A program made the position numbers and the translations under genes. Positions 36,637 through 45,469 of a DNA stretch of 64,000 bases are shown in pieces. Under the pieces are notes generated by a model. The model was not told where the DNA came from, made no database searches, and saw only the letters and a program-made list of their open reading frames with translations. Origin of the DNA: Azospirillum formosense (lineage in GTDB: Bacteria; Pseudomonadota; Alphaproteobacteria; Azospirillales; Azospirillaceae); NCBI RefSeq assembly GCF_040500525.1, contig NZ_CP159406.1, forward strand, positions 1 to 64,000, written 5' to 3'. The number at the start of each line of letters is the position of its first letter. Position 1 is the first letter of the stretch.

Positions 36637-37665
36637 TCAGTTATGATTCGAGGTTTCGGGAAGAGCGGCAACAGTCGGAGAGGCTCCGCCCAAGCTGTTG
36701 GCGAGAAGAAAGGCGAGGCCGACGATCGCGGTCGTCCCCACGAGAACAAGATGCACGACGATGGCGAAAGCCGCCGCAAGGTTGCGGTCGGCCCCGAAGA
36801 CGGTCAGCGCTTCCGTTGTGAAATAATGGAAGGTGCCGACATAGCCTGGAGAGCTGGGCAGCAAGGTGGACAGCGTGCCGACCGCCAAGGCGAAGAAGGA
36901 ACTGGCGAGACCGCCCGTCCAGCCGAGCGCCACGGCGGTCAGCACGAAAACGCCGCCCTCGCAGGCCCAGGCGCCCAAGGACAGGCCGAGCAGGGACGCC
37001 AGCCGCGCGGGACGGCACAGGATCGCCATGGCCGCCAGCGTCTCGTCGATCTTGCCGACCAGGCCGCTCAGCGCCGGAACGGACGTTCCGATCTTGGAGA
37101 GCAGAAGGCGCAGCGGGCCGGGCAGGAGAAGAACCGCCACGGCCGCCGTGGGGATCACCATCATCAGGATGGAAAAGCCGGATTGGATGGCCGGCGGCAC
37201 CAGCCCGTCCGGCAGGAAACGCACGGCCAGTCCGAAGACGGCCAGCAGAACCACGAGATCGAGGACCCGTTCCACGATCATGGTGCCGAGCAGGGCCATG
37301 CCGGACGCCCCGAGGCGGCTGCGGAAGGCGACCACCCGAACGACATCGCCGGCCCGCATGGGCAGCACGTTGTTCAACGCAATGCTGATCATGAAGGGAG
37401 CGACGCAAAGACGATAGGAGATGTCCGAGGAGAGACCGCGCAGCATCACGAACCAGCGGGCAATCTTGAGCACGTACGCCGCCGTCAGGAAGCCCAGCGC
37501 GCCGACGAGCCAACCGATTTGGATGCCGCTGATCGCGTGTTTCACCTTGTCGACATCGACGGCGCCATATAAGACATAAACAAAGAGAGCCGTAACAATA
37601 ATGCCCCCGACAACTTTGATGACGCCTTTCAAATCAAAGGTCCTGGGCCGTTGCGATGCTGTCAC
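36637..37665 (-). CDS. LPG-synthase-TM (UPF0104)-type integral membrane protein, putative lipid-linked sugar flippase
   Basis: 342 residues from a GTG at 37665 with an AGAGGAA ribosome-binding site; the frame runs further upstream but the extension is low-complexity and lacks a start signal. Eight or so membrane segments include VVGGIIVTALFVYVLYGAV and GWLVGALGFLTAAYVLK. ISIALNNVLPMRAGDVVRVV and LLPSSPGYVGTFHYFT are the two conserved motifs of the AglD/MprF-flippase superfamily. Such proteins are proposed to flip or modify lipid-linked molecules. Being first in the CDP-deoxyhexose operon with a GtrB-like enzyme, it is a good candidate to replace GtrA. Direction of transport is inference. Confidence 0.85.
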   Translation of the reverse strand: MTASQRPRTFDLKGVIKVVGGIIVTALFVYVLYGAVDVDKVKHAISGIQIGWLVGALGFLTAAYVLKIARWFVMLRGLSSDISYRLCVAPFMISIALNNVLPMRAGDVVRVVAFRSRLGASGMALLGTMIVERVLDLVVLLAVFGLAVRFLPDGLVPPAIQSGFSILMMVIPTAAVAVLLLPGPLRLLLSKIGTSVPALSGLVGKIDETLAAMAILCRPARLASLLGLSLGAWACEGGVFVLTAVALGWTGGLASSFFALAVGTLSTLLPSSPGYVGTFHYFTTEALTVFGADRNLAAAFAIVVHLVLVGTTAIVGLAFLLANSLGGASPTVAALPETSNHN

Positions 37666-38222
37666 GCTGCTTCCTCTCGTGGCGTCCGGCAATAGCCATA
37701 GCTGCTGGGTAGGCTTGTGCAAGCTCTGAGTAGCTATCTTTGCCTTCCCGGGCAAGGGAAATAGGCTGGCGCGGGCGGTGCGTTTCCCGCAAACGGCCTT
37801 ATCCATGAGACCGCCAGTTGGTCGTAGAGCGTGATTTTTTTGCGCAGGGCCTTCGGTCGATGCGCGTCGGTCGAAGGTGGCTCCGCCCGATGCGGTCGAA
37901 GCCGCTTCGCGGGCGTCGGGCTTCGCACGGGATGCAGGATCGTCTGCCGGAACTGGTGCGGCAGCCTGCGCGGTCCGGTCAACCCGCTCCGCCGGCTCGG
38001 CGGGGGAACTGATCAACTCCAAGCGTGTGTTCCGGATCGGGAATGCGCGTCTTTCCGCGCCCCCGGTGGGCGCAAGAGACCTGCCCGGACCGCGCCATTA
38101 CCCTGCGGCGCCCGCCGGATTAAGCATGCCGAAACATTTGACTGTCAGTTTTTCAGTCAGAATGTGACAAGTGCGGGCGCGCGCAACCCCTGTGCGTGTC
38201 GCTGCGACGCAAGGTATGATTC
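37666..38222. other. Divergent regulatory region
   Basis: 557 bases between the minus-strand CDP-sugar operon and asnB. The first half is GC-rich and open in some frames without convincing coding signal. Close to asnB there is TTGACT at 38138 inside an inverted repeat (TGACTG 38139-38144, CAGTCA 38154-38159), which could be a -35 region with an overlapping operator. A matching -10 is poor. AAGG lies nine bases before the asnB ATG. Confidence 0.4.
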
Positions 38223-40061
38223 ATGTGCGGCATTGCAGGAATATTGGATCTCGACGGGCGATTTTCCTCCAGGGATCTGGCTGCGATCGTGTCCGCCATG
38301 ACGGACAGCCTGCAACACCGCGGACCCGATGATCAGGGCGTCTGGGTGGCGCCCGGCGGACGTTGCGTTCTGGGACACCGGCGCTTGAGCATCATCGACA
38401 CGTCGGCCGCCGCCCGGCAGCCGATGGTGGACGACGCGGGATCGGCCATCACCTATAATGGAGAGCTGTACAACTACCTCGAGCTGCGCAAAGAAGTCGT
38501 CCGCAATGGCGCCGAATTGCGGACGCGGTCCGATACCGAGGTCTTCCTCGCCGGGCTCGCGCAGCAGGGAAATGAATGGTTTCCCAAGGTCGACGCCATG
38601 TTTGCCTTGGCTTTCTTCGACTCGAAGCGCCGCCATCTCATCCTGGCGCGTGACGCTTTCGGCGAAAAGCCGCTGTACTACACTGTTCAGAACGGGCTTT
38701 TCGCCTTCGCCTCGGAACTCCAGGCCCTGACCTGCATTCCTGGCTTCGATGCCACCGTGGACGACGAGGCCATCGGCCTTTATCTCTCATTCCAATACGT
38801 GCCGGCGCCGCGCACGATCTACCGGTTCTGCCGCAAGCTGCCGCCGGGCTGTCATCTTACGATCGACGAGACCGGCGTCCATGAACCCATCCGCTATTAC
38901 ACCTTCTCCACCAGCGCCGGGGTCGAGGCGACCACGTCCCTGGACGAGGAGGCGGACCGGCTCGAAGAGATCCTGCTGCTCTCCCTGCGCCGCCGCCTGT
39001 TGAGTGATGTCCCGCTCGGCGCCTTCCTGTCGGGAGGCGTCGATTCCTCGACGGCTGTGGCGCTCATCACCCGGAAGCTGGGACTCCCGATCCGAACCTT
39101 CTCGATCGGCTTCGAAGGCACGGAGAACACCGAGCACGAAGCCGCGCGGGCCATCGCCAGACATCTGGGCACCGACCATCTTGATCAGCTCGTGTCCCCC
39201 GTGGACATCGCGCGCATGTCCTCCTTCATCGCCGGCCAGCTGGACGAACCCAACGGCGACAGCTCGTGCATGCCGACCTACCTTCTTTCCGAACTGGCCA
39301 GGAAACACGTTACCGTCGCCATTTCCGGCGACGGCGGCGATGAAATCTTCGGTGGGTATGACCGCTACTTCCATTGCCAGGAAGCCGCGCTGCAAAATCA
39401 CGAACGGATCAAGGCCGGTACATGGCACATCGGACGCGATTATTATTCATCGCGCATCCTGATTTTCGATGATCGCGATCTCTCCCTCCTGTGCGGCGGA
39501 ATGCCGGCGGCGGCGGCAACGGCGCTGAAGACGTTGCGCGGCCGGATCGACGACGACCCCCGCCCGCTGGTGAACGTCCTGCGCGAACTCGATGCCGGGA
39601 ACTACCTGCCGGGGGCCGTCCTTCCTAAGGTCGACCGCATGAGCATGCGGCACAGCCTGGAAGTGCGCACACCCTACCTGTCGGTGGACGTCGCCGCGTT
39701 CGGGGCCCGTCTGCCCGCCGCCCACATCAGCGCCGGCCGGAACGGGAAGCTCGTCCTCAAACGGCTCGCGTCGCGCTATCTGCCGGCCGATTGGATGGCC
39801 CGCCCCAAGATGGGGTTTGGGTTGCCGATGCTCAATTGGGCCGGGCCGGATCTCGCGACACGGACGTTGGCTCTCCTGTCGGAGTCGGAGGCCCGCCTGC
39901 CCTGCTGGATTCCGCGGGAAGGCATCCGCGCCTTTTTCGAGCAGCGGGGGCCGTCGATTTCCGTCTATCAGCTCTGGAGCCTGCTGATTCTGGAACATTG
40001 GCTGCGCAACCACCCGGCGGAACCGGCGAACGGACCCGTCCGCAGACTGTCCAAGGCATGA
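38223..40061 (+). CDS. asnB: Asparagine synthase (glutamine-hydrolysing) type amidotransferase
   Basis: 612 residues. Cys2 follows the initiator Met (MCGIAGILDLDGRFSSRDLA), giving the class II glutaminase nucleophile; RRLSIIDT and YNGELYNY belong to the same domain. The synthetase half has the PP-loop FLSGGVDSSTAVALITRKLG (residues 269-288), and AISGDGGDEIFGGYDRY. The family amidates Asp, but AsnB-like enzymes within glycan clusters often amidate sugar carboxylates such as uronic acids; which applies here is not visible. It heads the plus-strand operon that runs to the hairpin at 48856; the next gene follows after seven bases. Confidence 0.93.
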   Translation: MCGIAGILDLDGRFSSRDLAAIVSAMTDSLQHRGPDDQGVWVAPGGRCVLGHRRLSIIDTSAAARQPMVDDAGSAITYNGELYNYLELRKEVVRNGAELRTRSDTEVFLAGLAQQGNEWFPKVDAMFALAFFDSKRRHLILARDAFGEKPLYYTVQNGLFAFASELQALTCIPGFDATVDDEAIGLYLSFQYVPAPRTIYRFCRKLPPGCHLTIDETGVHEPIRYYTFSTSAGVEATTSLDEEADRLEEILLLSLRRRLLSDVPLGAFLSGGVDSSTAVALITRKLGLPIRTFSIGFEGTENTEHEAARAIARHLGTDHLDQLVSPVDIARMSSFIAGQLDEPNGDSSCMPTYLLSELARKHVTVAISGDGGDEIFGGYDRYFHCQEAALQNHERIKAGTWHIGRDYYSSRILIFDDRDLSLLCGGMPAAAATALKTLRGRIDDDPRPLVNVLRELDAGNYLPGAVLPKVDRMSMRHSLEVRTPYLSVDVAAFGARLPAAHISAGRNGKLVLKRLASRYLPADWMARPKMGFGLPMLNWAGPDLATRTLALLSESEARLPCWIPREGIRAFFEQRGPSISVYQLWSLLILEHWLRNHPAEPANGPVRRLSKA

Positions 40062-40068
40062 TTGTGCG

Positions 40069-41820
40069 ATGACCCCTATGTTCGATGACGATCCTGAATC
40101 CCTCTATGAAGCCATTTTCGAAGGCCGCATGAAGGCGGTGGGCTGGGGAGCGATCGCTGCGTTTCCCTATTACCAGCTCCATTGCCCCTTTCCGATCGAT
40201 TACCTGGTCGACAGCGATGTTGGAAAATGGGGCTCCTCGATCGACGGCGTGCCGATCCGGTCGCCGGAAGCGTTGCGTGACGAACCACCCGGTTCCGTCG
40301 TGGTGATCGTGTTCCCGTTCTACGACAAGGCGATTGCGGCCCAGATCCTTCTTCAGCTGAAATCCTACGGCCAGTTCCGGGCCATTCCACCGATTTCCCT
40401 GGAGCGGGACCGGGCGCTGGTCCGTTCCGCGATGGAACGCTGCCTTGTCCGGACCGCCCAAGAGGCGTCCGATCTATCTCCGGCGTTGCAGCGCGCGCGC
40501 GCGGTTCTCAACACGCCGGTGGATTCGACGTTGCAGGAGCATCTGCGGACGATCCGCGCCCGGCATCGCCGGAACGACGCGCCGTCCGTCCGCCGGCGCG
40601 TGCGTCTTGTCATCGGCTGCCTCCAGCCTGGCGGGGCGGAGCGGCAGATTTGCTACCTCGCCGTCGGGCTGAAGCAGCGGGGCTGGGACGTCGCGCTGCT
40701 TTCCTTCGCTCCCCCCCAGGCCGGAGCCGAACATTACGCCGACCTTCTGAAACGGGAGGGCGTTCCGCTCGAGGTTCTGCCGTCGGCCCGCGAAATCTTC
40801 AGCGGCCTGCAGTCGGATCCCGAATTCTTCGATCTTTTCCAGACCGCCTCGCCGATCCTGAAGCGGCTTCCACTCTACATGATCCACTGGACGATCGCGG
40901 CTTTCCGCCGCTTCTCCGCTGACCGGCCGAGCCTGGTGGTCGCCTATCTCGATCCGGCCAACATAGCCACCGGTCTGGGCGCCCTGCTGGCCGGGGTCGA
41001 TCATGTGGCGTTGTCCGGACGGAATGTCCATCCCGGCAACTTCCCGAATCTCTACCTCGACGGTGTCGACTGGATCCGCGATCTGTACGGCGAGATGAGC
41101 CTGTTCCCCGAGGTCCGGATCTCGGCCAACAGCATCGTCGGGGCGCATTCCTACGCCGAGTGGATCGGCCTGCCCCATGAGGCGGTGGCCGTCGTCCCCA
41201 ACGGCATTCCTCCGGACAGCGGGGCGCCGCCCGCCGACACGATCCGGGCGGTGCGCGCAGAGCTTGCCGTGGGCGGCGATACGCCGTTGATCGTTGGTGT
41301 TTTCCGGCTGGCCGAGGAAAAACAGCCTCTCCTGTTCGTCGATGTCGTTCAACGACTGCATGCCGCCGGAGCGGTGTTCAAGGCCGCGCTGGTCGGCGAT
41401 GGGCCGATGGCGCCGGCCATGCGCGAGAGGATCGAACAGGCCGGCCTCTCGGAGCGGCTGCGCCTTCTCGGGGTGCGGGAGGACGTGCGCGCCGTCCTCG
41501 CCGCCGCGGACCTCGTCCTGCACGTCGCCCGTGTCGAAGGGCATCCCAACGTCCTGCTTGAAGCGCAACTCCTCGGCAAGCCGATCGTCACGACGGCGGC
41601 CGGCGGAACGGTCGAAGTGCTGGCGCCCATGCATCTCGGCCAGGTCTGCCCGTCCGGCCGGGCTGACGAACTGGCGGAGCGCTGCCAGACGATCCTCGGC
41701 GACCTGGCCGAGGCCAAACAGCGGTCGGCGGCGGCCGGAGCCTGGGTCGCCGACCGGTTTTCCATTGCCAATCTGGTGACCAACACCCTGATCGGCGCCG
41801 GTCTGCCGGAAGACGCATAA
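40069..41820 (+). CDS. GT4 glycosyltransferase with N-terminal Rossmann-like domain
   Basis: 583 residues. Residues about 8-115 form a small alpha/beta domain (KAVGWGAIAAFPYYQLHCPF, IDYLVDSDVGKWGSSIDGVP, VVVIVFPFYDKAIAAQILLQ). Its order of elements recalls the module at the C-termini of the next proteins in this operon. From about residue 180 a GT-B enzyme follows: RLVIGCLQPGGAERQICYLA, GVFRLAEEKQPLLFVDVVQR, and HVARVEGHPNVLLEAQLLGK, with the GT4 E-x7-E region. It probably adds a sugar early in assembly of the glycan that the following methyltransferases modify. It starts seven bases after asnB. Confidence 0.88.
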   Translation: MTPMFDDDPESLYEAIFEGRMKAVGWGAIAAFPYYQLHCPFPIDYLVDSDVGKWGSSIDGVPIRSPEALRDEPPGSVVVIVFPFYDKAIAAQILLQLKSYGQFRAIPPISLERDRALVRSAMERCLVRTAQEASDLSPALQRARAVLNTPVDSTLQEHLRTIRARHRRNDAPSVRRRVRLVIGCLQPGGAERQICYLAVGLKQRGWDVALLSFAPPQAGAEHYADLLKREGVPLEVLPSAREIFSGLQSDPEFFDLFQTASPILKRLPLYMIHWTIAAFRRFSADRPSLVVAYLDPANIATGLGALLAGVDHVALSGRNVHPGNFPNLYLDGVDWIRDLYGEMSLFPEVRISANSIVGAHSYAEWIGLPHEAVAVVPNGIPPDSGAPPADTIRAVRAELAVGGDTPLIVGVFRLAEEKQPLLFVDVVQRLHAAGAVFKAALVGDGPMAPAMRERIEQAGLSERLRLLGVREDVRAVLAAADLVLHVARVEGHPNVLLEAQLLGKPIVTTAAGGTVEVLAPMHLGQVCPSGRADELAERCQTILGDLAEAKQRSAAAGAWVADRFSIANLVTNTLIGAGLPEDA

Positions 41821-41873
41821 TGGAAGACGCGAAAGAGAAGCGGAGTTACGAGCCATTCGTGTTATTAACAATT

Positions 41874-41902
41874 AATTTACTTTTTTGGCTCAAAATTATA
41901 AT
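41874..41902 (+). promoter_or_regulatory. Possible internal promoter in AT-rich gap
   Basis: A perfect TATAAT lies at 41897-41902 in a 159-base AT-rich spacer, but the -35 position (41874-41879) is a poor match. It could give the methyltransferase genes independent expression from asnB. Confidence 0.3.
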
Positions 41903-41979
41903 GGCACGTATTGTAATTGCCAGTCAGTTCTTCCGTCGGTGTTTTTCTGATTACTTCAACCTGAGCGTGAGAAGCAGAA

Positions 41980-43074
41980 ATGGAAATGTCGCCGATTTAT
42001 ATCGGTCTGCCAACCGGTGTTCAGGGGCCGGCGTTCCAGCTGCCTGAGCATTTGTTGGATGCTTACACGCTTAAGGGTCGCATTGCGGTTATGCAGTTCT
42101 GGTTGGGGCGCAAAATTCCCAACAACGTCCTGCGCTGGAGCCGCGCCGAGTTCGACCGCATCTCCGCCGTTGTTGCGGCCGCGGTGCGGGAGAAGGCGGT
42201 GATCGGCTATGGCAGCGATCCGCAACTGTTCGAAGCGCTCAACGATCATCCCATTGCCGGTCAGGAAATCCTTATCATCGGCTCCGAAACGCCGCTCTAT
42301 GAATGCATTGCGCTCCACTTCGGCGGCCGCCCCGTCACGGTCGAATACTCACCCATCGAACACGACATCGATGGGCTGCAAACCTTCACGCCCGAGGAGT
42401 TCGCGCGGGATCACCGCCGTTTCGATGGCGGGATGAGCATCAGCGCCATCGAGCATTCGGGCCTTGGCCGCTACGGCGACCAGCTCGACCCTCTCGGTGA
42501 CTTGCGCGCGATGCAGGAGTACCGGCGCCGGCTGAAGGTGGGTGGGCGGCTGGTTCTTCAGGTCCCGGCGGGGTTCGATGCGGTCTACTGGAACGCCCAC
42601 CGCGTCTATGGCGGCATCCGCCTGCCGTTGCTCCTCAAGGGATGGCGGGTGCTGGCCTGCTATGGCCTCGACTATCCCGGTCTGGGCAATCTGCCGATGC
42701 GCCCCTACGATGTCGCGGAGCCGGTCTTCGTCCTTGAGAACACGGACGAACCGCTGCAGCTTCTGGGGCCGGACGATCTGGCGTCGGAGCCGCAGGCGCG
42801 GGTGTTCATCTATGGCGCCGGGCGCGGCGGGGCTCTTGTCCGCACGATGCTGGAAGGCGGCGGGCGAACGGTGGCCGGCTATATCGACAGCGCCCGCTCG
42901 GGATCGCATGAGGACCTGCCGCTGATCCAGGTCGACGACTTTCTCGCGCAGCGGCGGGCGGACGATATTGTGATCGTCGCCAGTCAGTATATACAGGACA
43001 TTCTGCCTCGTCTGGCCGCCCTGCCGCCGGACCGGGTCCTGAGCGCCGAAATCTACATGGCCCATTTCGTCTGA
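41980..43074 (+). CDS. DUF268-type protein with C-terminal Rossmann-like module
   Basis: 364 residues. SAIEHSGLGRYGD at residues 155-167, with LKVGGRLVLQVPAG after it, is the signature of the DUF268 family, which looks like a divergent SAM-dependent methyltransferase; activity is unproven. An IGSETPLYECIALHFGGRPV stretch (residues about 100-119) corresponds to a methyltransferase motif I region with an atypical loop. Residues 273-364 are a separate module starting ARVFIYGAGRGGALVRTML and containing VAGYIDSARSG and DDIVIVASQ. The same module ends the proteins at 43179 and 45470. A GAGAAG ribosome-binding site precedes the ATG. Expected role: modification of a nucleotide-linked or glycan sugar, inferred from context. 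Confidence 0.8.
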   Translation: MEMSPIYIGLPTGVQGPAFQLPEHLLDAYTLKGRIAVMQFWLGRKIPNNVLRWSRAEFDRISAVVAAAVREKAVIGYGSDPQLFEALNDHPIAGQEILIIGSETPLYECIALHFGGRPVTVEYSPIEHDIDGLQTFTPEEFARDHRRFDGGMSISAIEHSGLGRYGDQLDPLGDLRAMQEYRRRLKVGGRLVLQVPAGFDAVYWNAHRVYGGIRLPLLLKGWRVLACYGLDYPGLGNLPMRPYDVAEPVFVLENTDEPLQLLGPDDLASEPQARVFIYGAGRGGALVRTMLEGGGRTVAGYIDSARSGSHEDLPLIQVDDFLAQRRADDIVIVASQYIQDILPRLAALPPDRVLSAEIYMAHFV

Positions 43075-43178
43075 GGACGGCCTCATCCGGAACGAAAGAG
43101 GCCGCCCATCATCCCGGACCGGCGGCTGGGGAACCTGTGCTTGGCATGATGCCTTTGGTAAGGGGGGAGAGGACCACC

Positions 43179-44384
43179 GTGGACGCTGACAGCGAACGCT
43201 TTGCCTTCGGAAAGAATTGGCACGATTACATCGCCAAGCATTTTTCGGAAGAGCGCCTGGAGGTATCGAAGCGGCATCTCCTCGACTTCCTTGGCGTGGA
43301 GAACTTGAACGGCCTGTCCTTTGTCGATGTGGGATCGGGAAGCGGTCTGCATTCCCTGGCGGCGTTCCGCGCCGGGGCCCGGCGGATTCACAGCTTCGAT
43401 TATGATCCGGTGTCGGTGCAGACGACGCGCGAACTCTGGCGCATGGCGGGCGAGCCGGAGCATTGGACGGTGTCCCAGGGGTCCGTGCTCGACCGCGCCT
43501 ATCTGGAAACGCTCGGCCAGTTCGACATCGTCTACTCATGGGGGGTTCTGCACCACACCGGTGCGATGTGGGAGGCGGTGCGGAATCTCGCGCCGCTGGT
43601 CGGGAGCCCCGGACGCGTCTATCTGGCGCTCTACGCCACGGAACTTCACAACGATCCCTCCCCCGCCTACTGGCTGGATCTCAAACGGCGCTACAACGCC
43701 GCGGGCTGGCTGATGAAGCGGGCGATGGAGGCGGACTACGTCTGGCGGGCCATCTGCGGGCGCAATGTCCGGTGCCTGCTGACGTTGCCGCGCGAGGTCA
43801 GGGATTACAAACGGCACCGCGGCATGGATCTCTACACCAACGTCAAGGACTGGCTGGGCGGGTGGCCCATGGAGTTCGCTGCGGTCCATGAGGTCGTTTC
43901 CACCGCCTATGACAGCCTCGGACTGGAGACGGTCAACATCAAGCTGGGCGAGGCCAACACCGAGTATCTCTTCGTCACCCGGGGCGACGCCGGCGTCTTC
44001 GGACAGACCGTGCTGTGTCCCGAAGGACGGGTTTCGCCGCTCCAGACGTTCCAAGGCCAGCCTCTGGACGATGTCGGGGCCGGCGTATGGATCTATGGCA
44101 CGGGAAGCGGCGGGCGCAACCTGCTGGCTGATCTGCGGCGTTCGGGTGTTCGGGTGGCCGGTTTCCTGGACAGCTTTCAGAACGGCAGCCTGATGGATGT
44201 GCCGATCCATCGGTTCGGCGATTTCGAACCGACGGCCCCCCGCGACGGGATCATCCTGGTGGCCAGCCAGCTTCACAGCTCCGACATCATCAAGGAGCTG
44301 ATCCGCCACGGTTTCACCCGGATCTTTGATTCGACCCGCCACATCATGAAACTGGCGGCCACGTCAGGAAAGGCCGCCGCATGA
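43179..44384 (+). CDS. Class I SAM methyltransferase with C-terminal Rossmann-like module
   Basis: 401 residues from a GTG at 43179 preceded seven bases upstream by a strong GGGGGGAGAGG ribosome-binding site; the frame extends to 43137, with ATGs at 43146 and 43149 as alternatives. FVDVGSGSGLHSLAAFRAGA is motif I, followed by FDIVYSWGVLHHTGAMWEAV, typical of Methyltransf_11/25. The last 100 residues begin AGVWIYGTGSGGRNLLADLR and include VRVAGFLDSFQNGSLMDVP and DGIILVASQLH, the operon's shared module. Its stop overlaps the radical SAM gene by four bases. It probably methylates a sugar hydroxyl or amine, with the module binding the carrier; this is inference. Confidence 0.85.
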   Translation: MDADSERFAFGKNWHDYIAKHFSEERLEVSKRHLLDFLGVENLNGLSFVDVGSGSGLHSLAAFRAGARRIHSFDYDPVSVQTTRELWRMAGEPEHWTVSQGSVLDRAYLETLGQFDIVYSWGVLHHTGAMWEAVRNLAPLVGSPGRVYLALYATELHNDPSPAYWLDLKRRYNAAGWLMKRAMEADYVWRAICGRNVRCLLTLPREVRDYKRHRGMDLYTNVKDWLGGWPMEFAAVHEVVSTAYDSLGLETVNIKLGEANTEYLFVTRGDAGVFGQTVLCPEGRVSPLQTFQGQPLDDVGAGVWIYGTGSGGRNLLADLRRSGVRVAGFLDSFQNGSLMDVPIHRFGDFEPTAPRDGIILVASQLHSSDIIKELIRHGFTRIFDSTRHIMKLAATSGKAAA

Positions 44385-45433
44385 ACGCTGATGGCTCCCC
44401 CCAGGCCGCCTTGCCGGAAGGCGCCTCGTCCCTGCCGACGCCCCGGATCGTTTGCATCGAGACCATCAACGGCTGCAACGCCCGCTGCACTTTCTGTGCG
44501 CTGTTCCAGGGCGACGCGATCATGGACCGCGACCGGCGTCCGATGACGATCATGTCGGCCAGCCTGTTCGAAAAGGTTCTCGGCGAGCTGAGAAGCTGGG
44601 ACATCCGGCCGAACACGCTGTTCCTCAACATGAACGGGGAACCGCTTCTCGATCCGCTGTTTCTTGACCGTCTCGAAGCGCTGACGCGCCACGGCCTGGC
44701 CCCGTTGATCGAATTGCAGACCAACGGCCAGTTCCTCGACGAGGCCAAGGCCGCCGCCCTGGTAAAGGCCGGGGTGGGCCGGATCGTCATCGGTTTCGAC
44801 GGGGCAACCGAGGATGTCTATCGGCAGCACCGCGTGCGCTGCGATTACAAGCGCGTTCTGGGCAACATCCGCCGCCTCGCGGAACTGCGGACCGCGGCCG
44901 GGGCGAAGACCAGCATCGCCATCCAGTACGTGCGCACCCACCAGAACGACCATGAGGTCATGGCCGCATACGACATGTTCGGTGAATTCCTCGACCCCGA
45001 GAAAGACACGTTCCAGGACAACCCGTCCAAGGATTTCGGGGATACGGCCAGCGATACGGACCTTTATTACCTGCCGAAAATCACCGCCGGTCGGCCGCAG
45101 GGCTGCCAAGTGTTCGAACAGCAGCTTATCATAAGCGCCGATGGGCGCATCGCGGCCTGTTGCTGGGATTACAACCTGAGCGTATCGAACGGCGGGTTCG
45201 GCGACGCCAACGAGCGCCCCCTCTGGGATATCTGGAGCAGCGTGGCGCGCCAAGCGCTGAGGCAGCGCATACTCCAGCCCCATCCGGACGACCTGCCGGA
45301 GAAATGCAGCGACTGCATCTTCATGTACGGCACCGACGACCTGCCTGCCGAAGGCGCGAAGATCGATGATCCGGCCCTGCTATCGATCTCACCCTATACC
45401 TACACCTACCGCTTCCGCCCCAAGCATGCCTGA
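44381..45433 (+). CDS. Radical SAM / SPASM domain enzyme
   Basis: 350 residues. The [4Fe-4S]-SAM motif is CNARCTFC with Cys32, Cys36 and Cys39; LFLNMNGEPLLDPLF is the GGE-like SAM contact. The C-terminal half has a SPASM-type Cys cluster: CQVFEQQLIISADGRIAACC and PEKCSDCIFM. SPASM proteins modify peptides (RiPPs), proteins, or act in sugar and alcohol dehydrogenation. No small precursor peptide lies nearby, and it is embedded between methyltransferases (four-base overlap upstream, 36-base gap downstream), so a carbohydrate or cofactor-linked substrate is more likely than a peptide. Reaction unknown. Confidence 0.9.
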   Translation: MNADGSPQAALPEGASSLPTPRIVCIETINGCNARCTFCALFQGDAIMDRDRRPMTIMSASLFEKVLGELRSWDIRPNTLFLNMNGEPLLDPLFLDRLEALTRHGLAPLIELQTNGQFLDEAKAAALVKAGVGRIVIGFDGATEDVYRQHRVRCDYKRVLGNIRRLAELRTAAGAKTSIAIQYVRTHQNDHEVMAAYDMFGEFLDPEKDTFQDNPSKDFGDTASDTDLYYLPKITAGRPQGCQVFEQQLIISADGRIAACCWDYNLSVSNGGFGDANERPLWDIWSSVARQALRQRILQPHPDDLPEKCSDCIFMYGTDDLPAEGAKIDDPALLSISPYTYTYRFRPKHA

Positions 45434-45469
45434 CCACCGACCGGCGCCGTCCATCACCAGAGACCATCC

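Noticed and set aside
36637..38022. 461-residue version of the flippase-like protein
   Set aside because: The extra N-terminal 118 residues are low-complexity, and the GTG at 37665 has a good AGAGGAA site.
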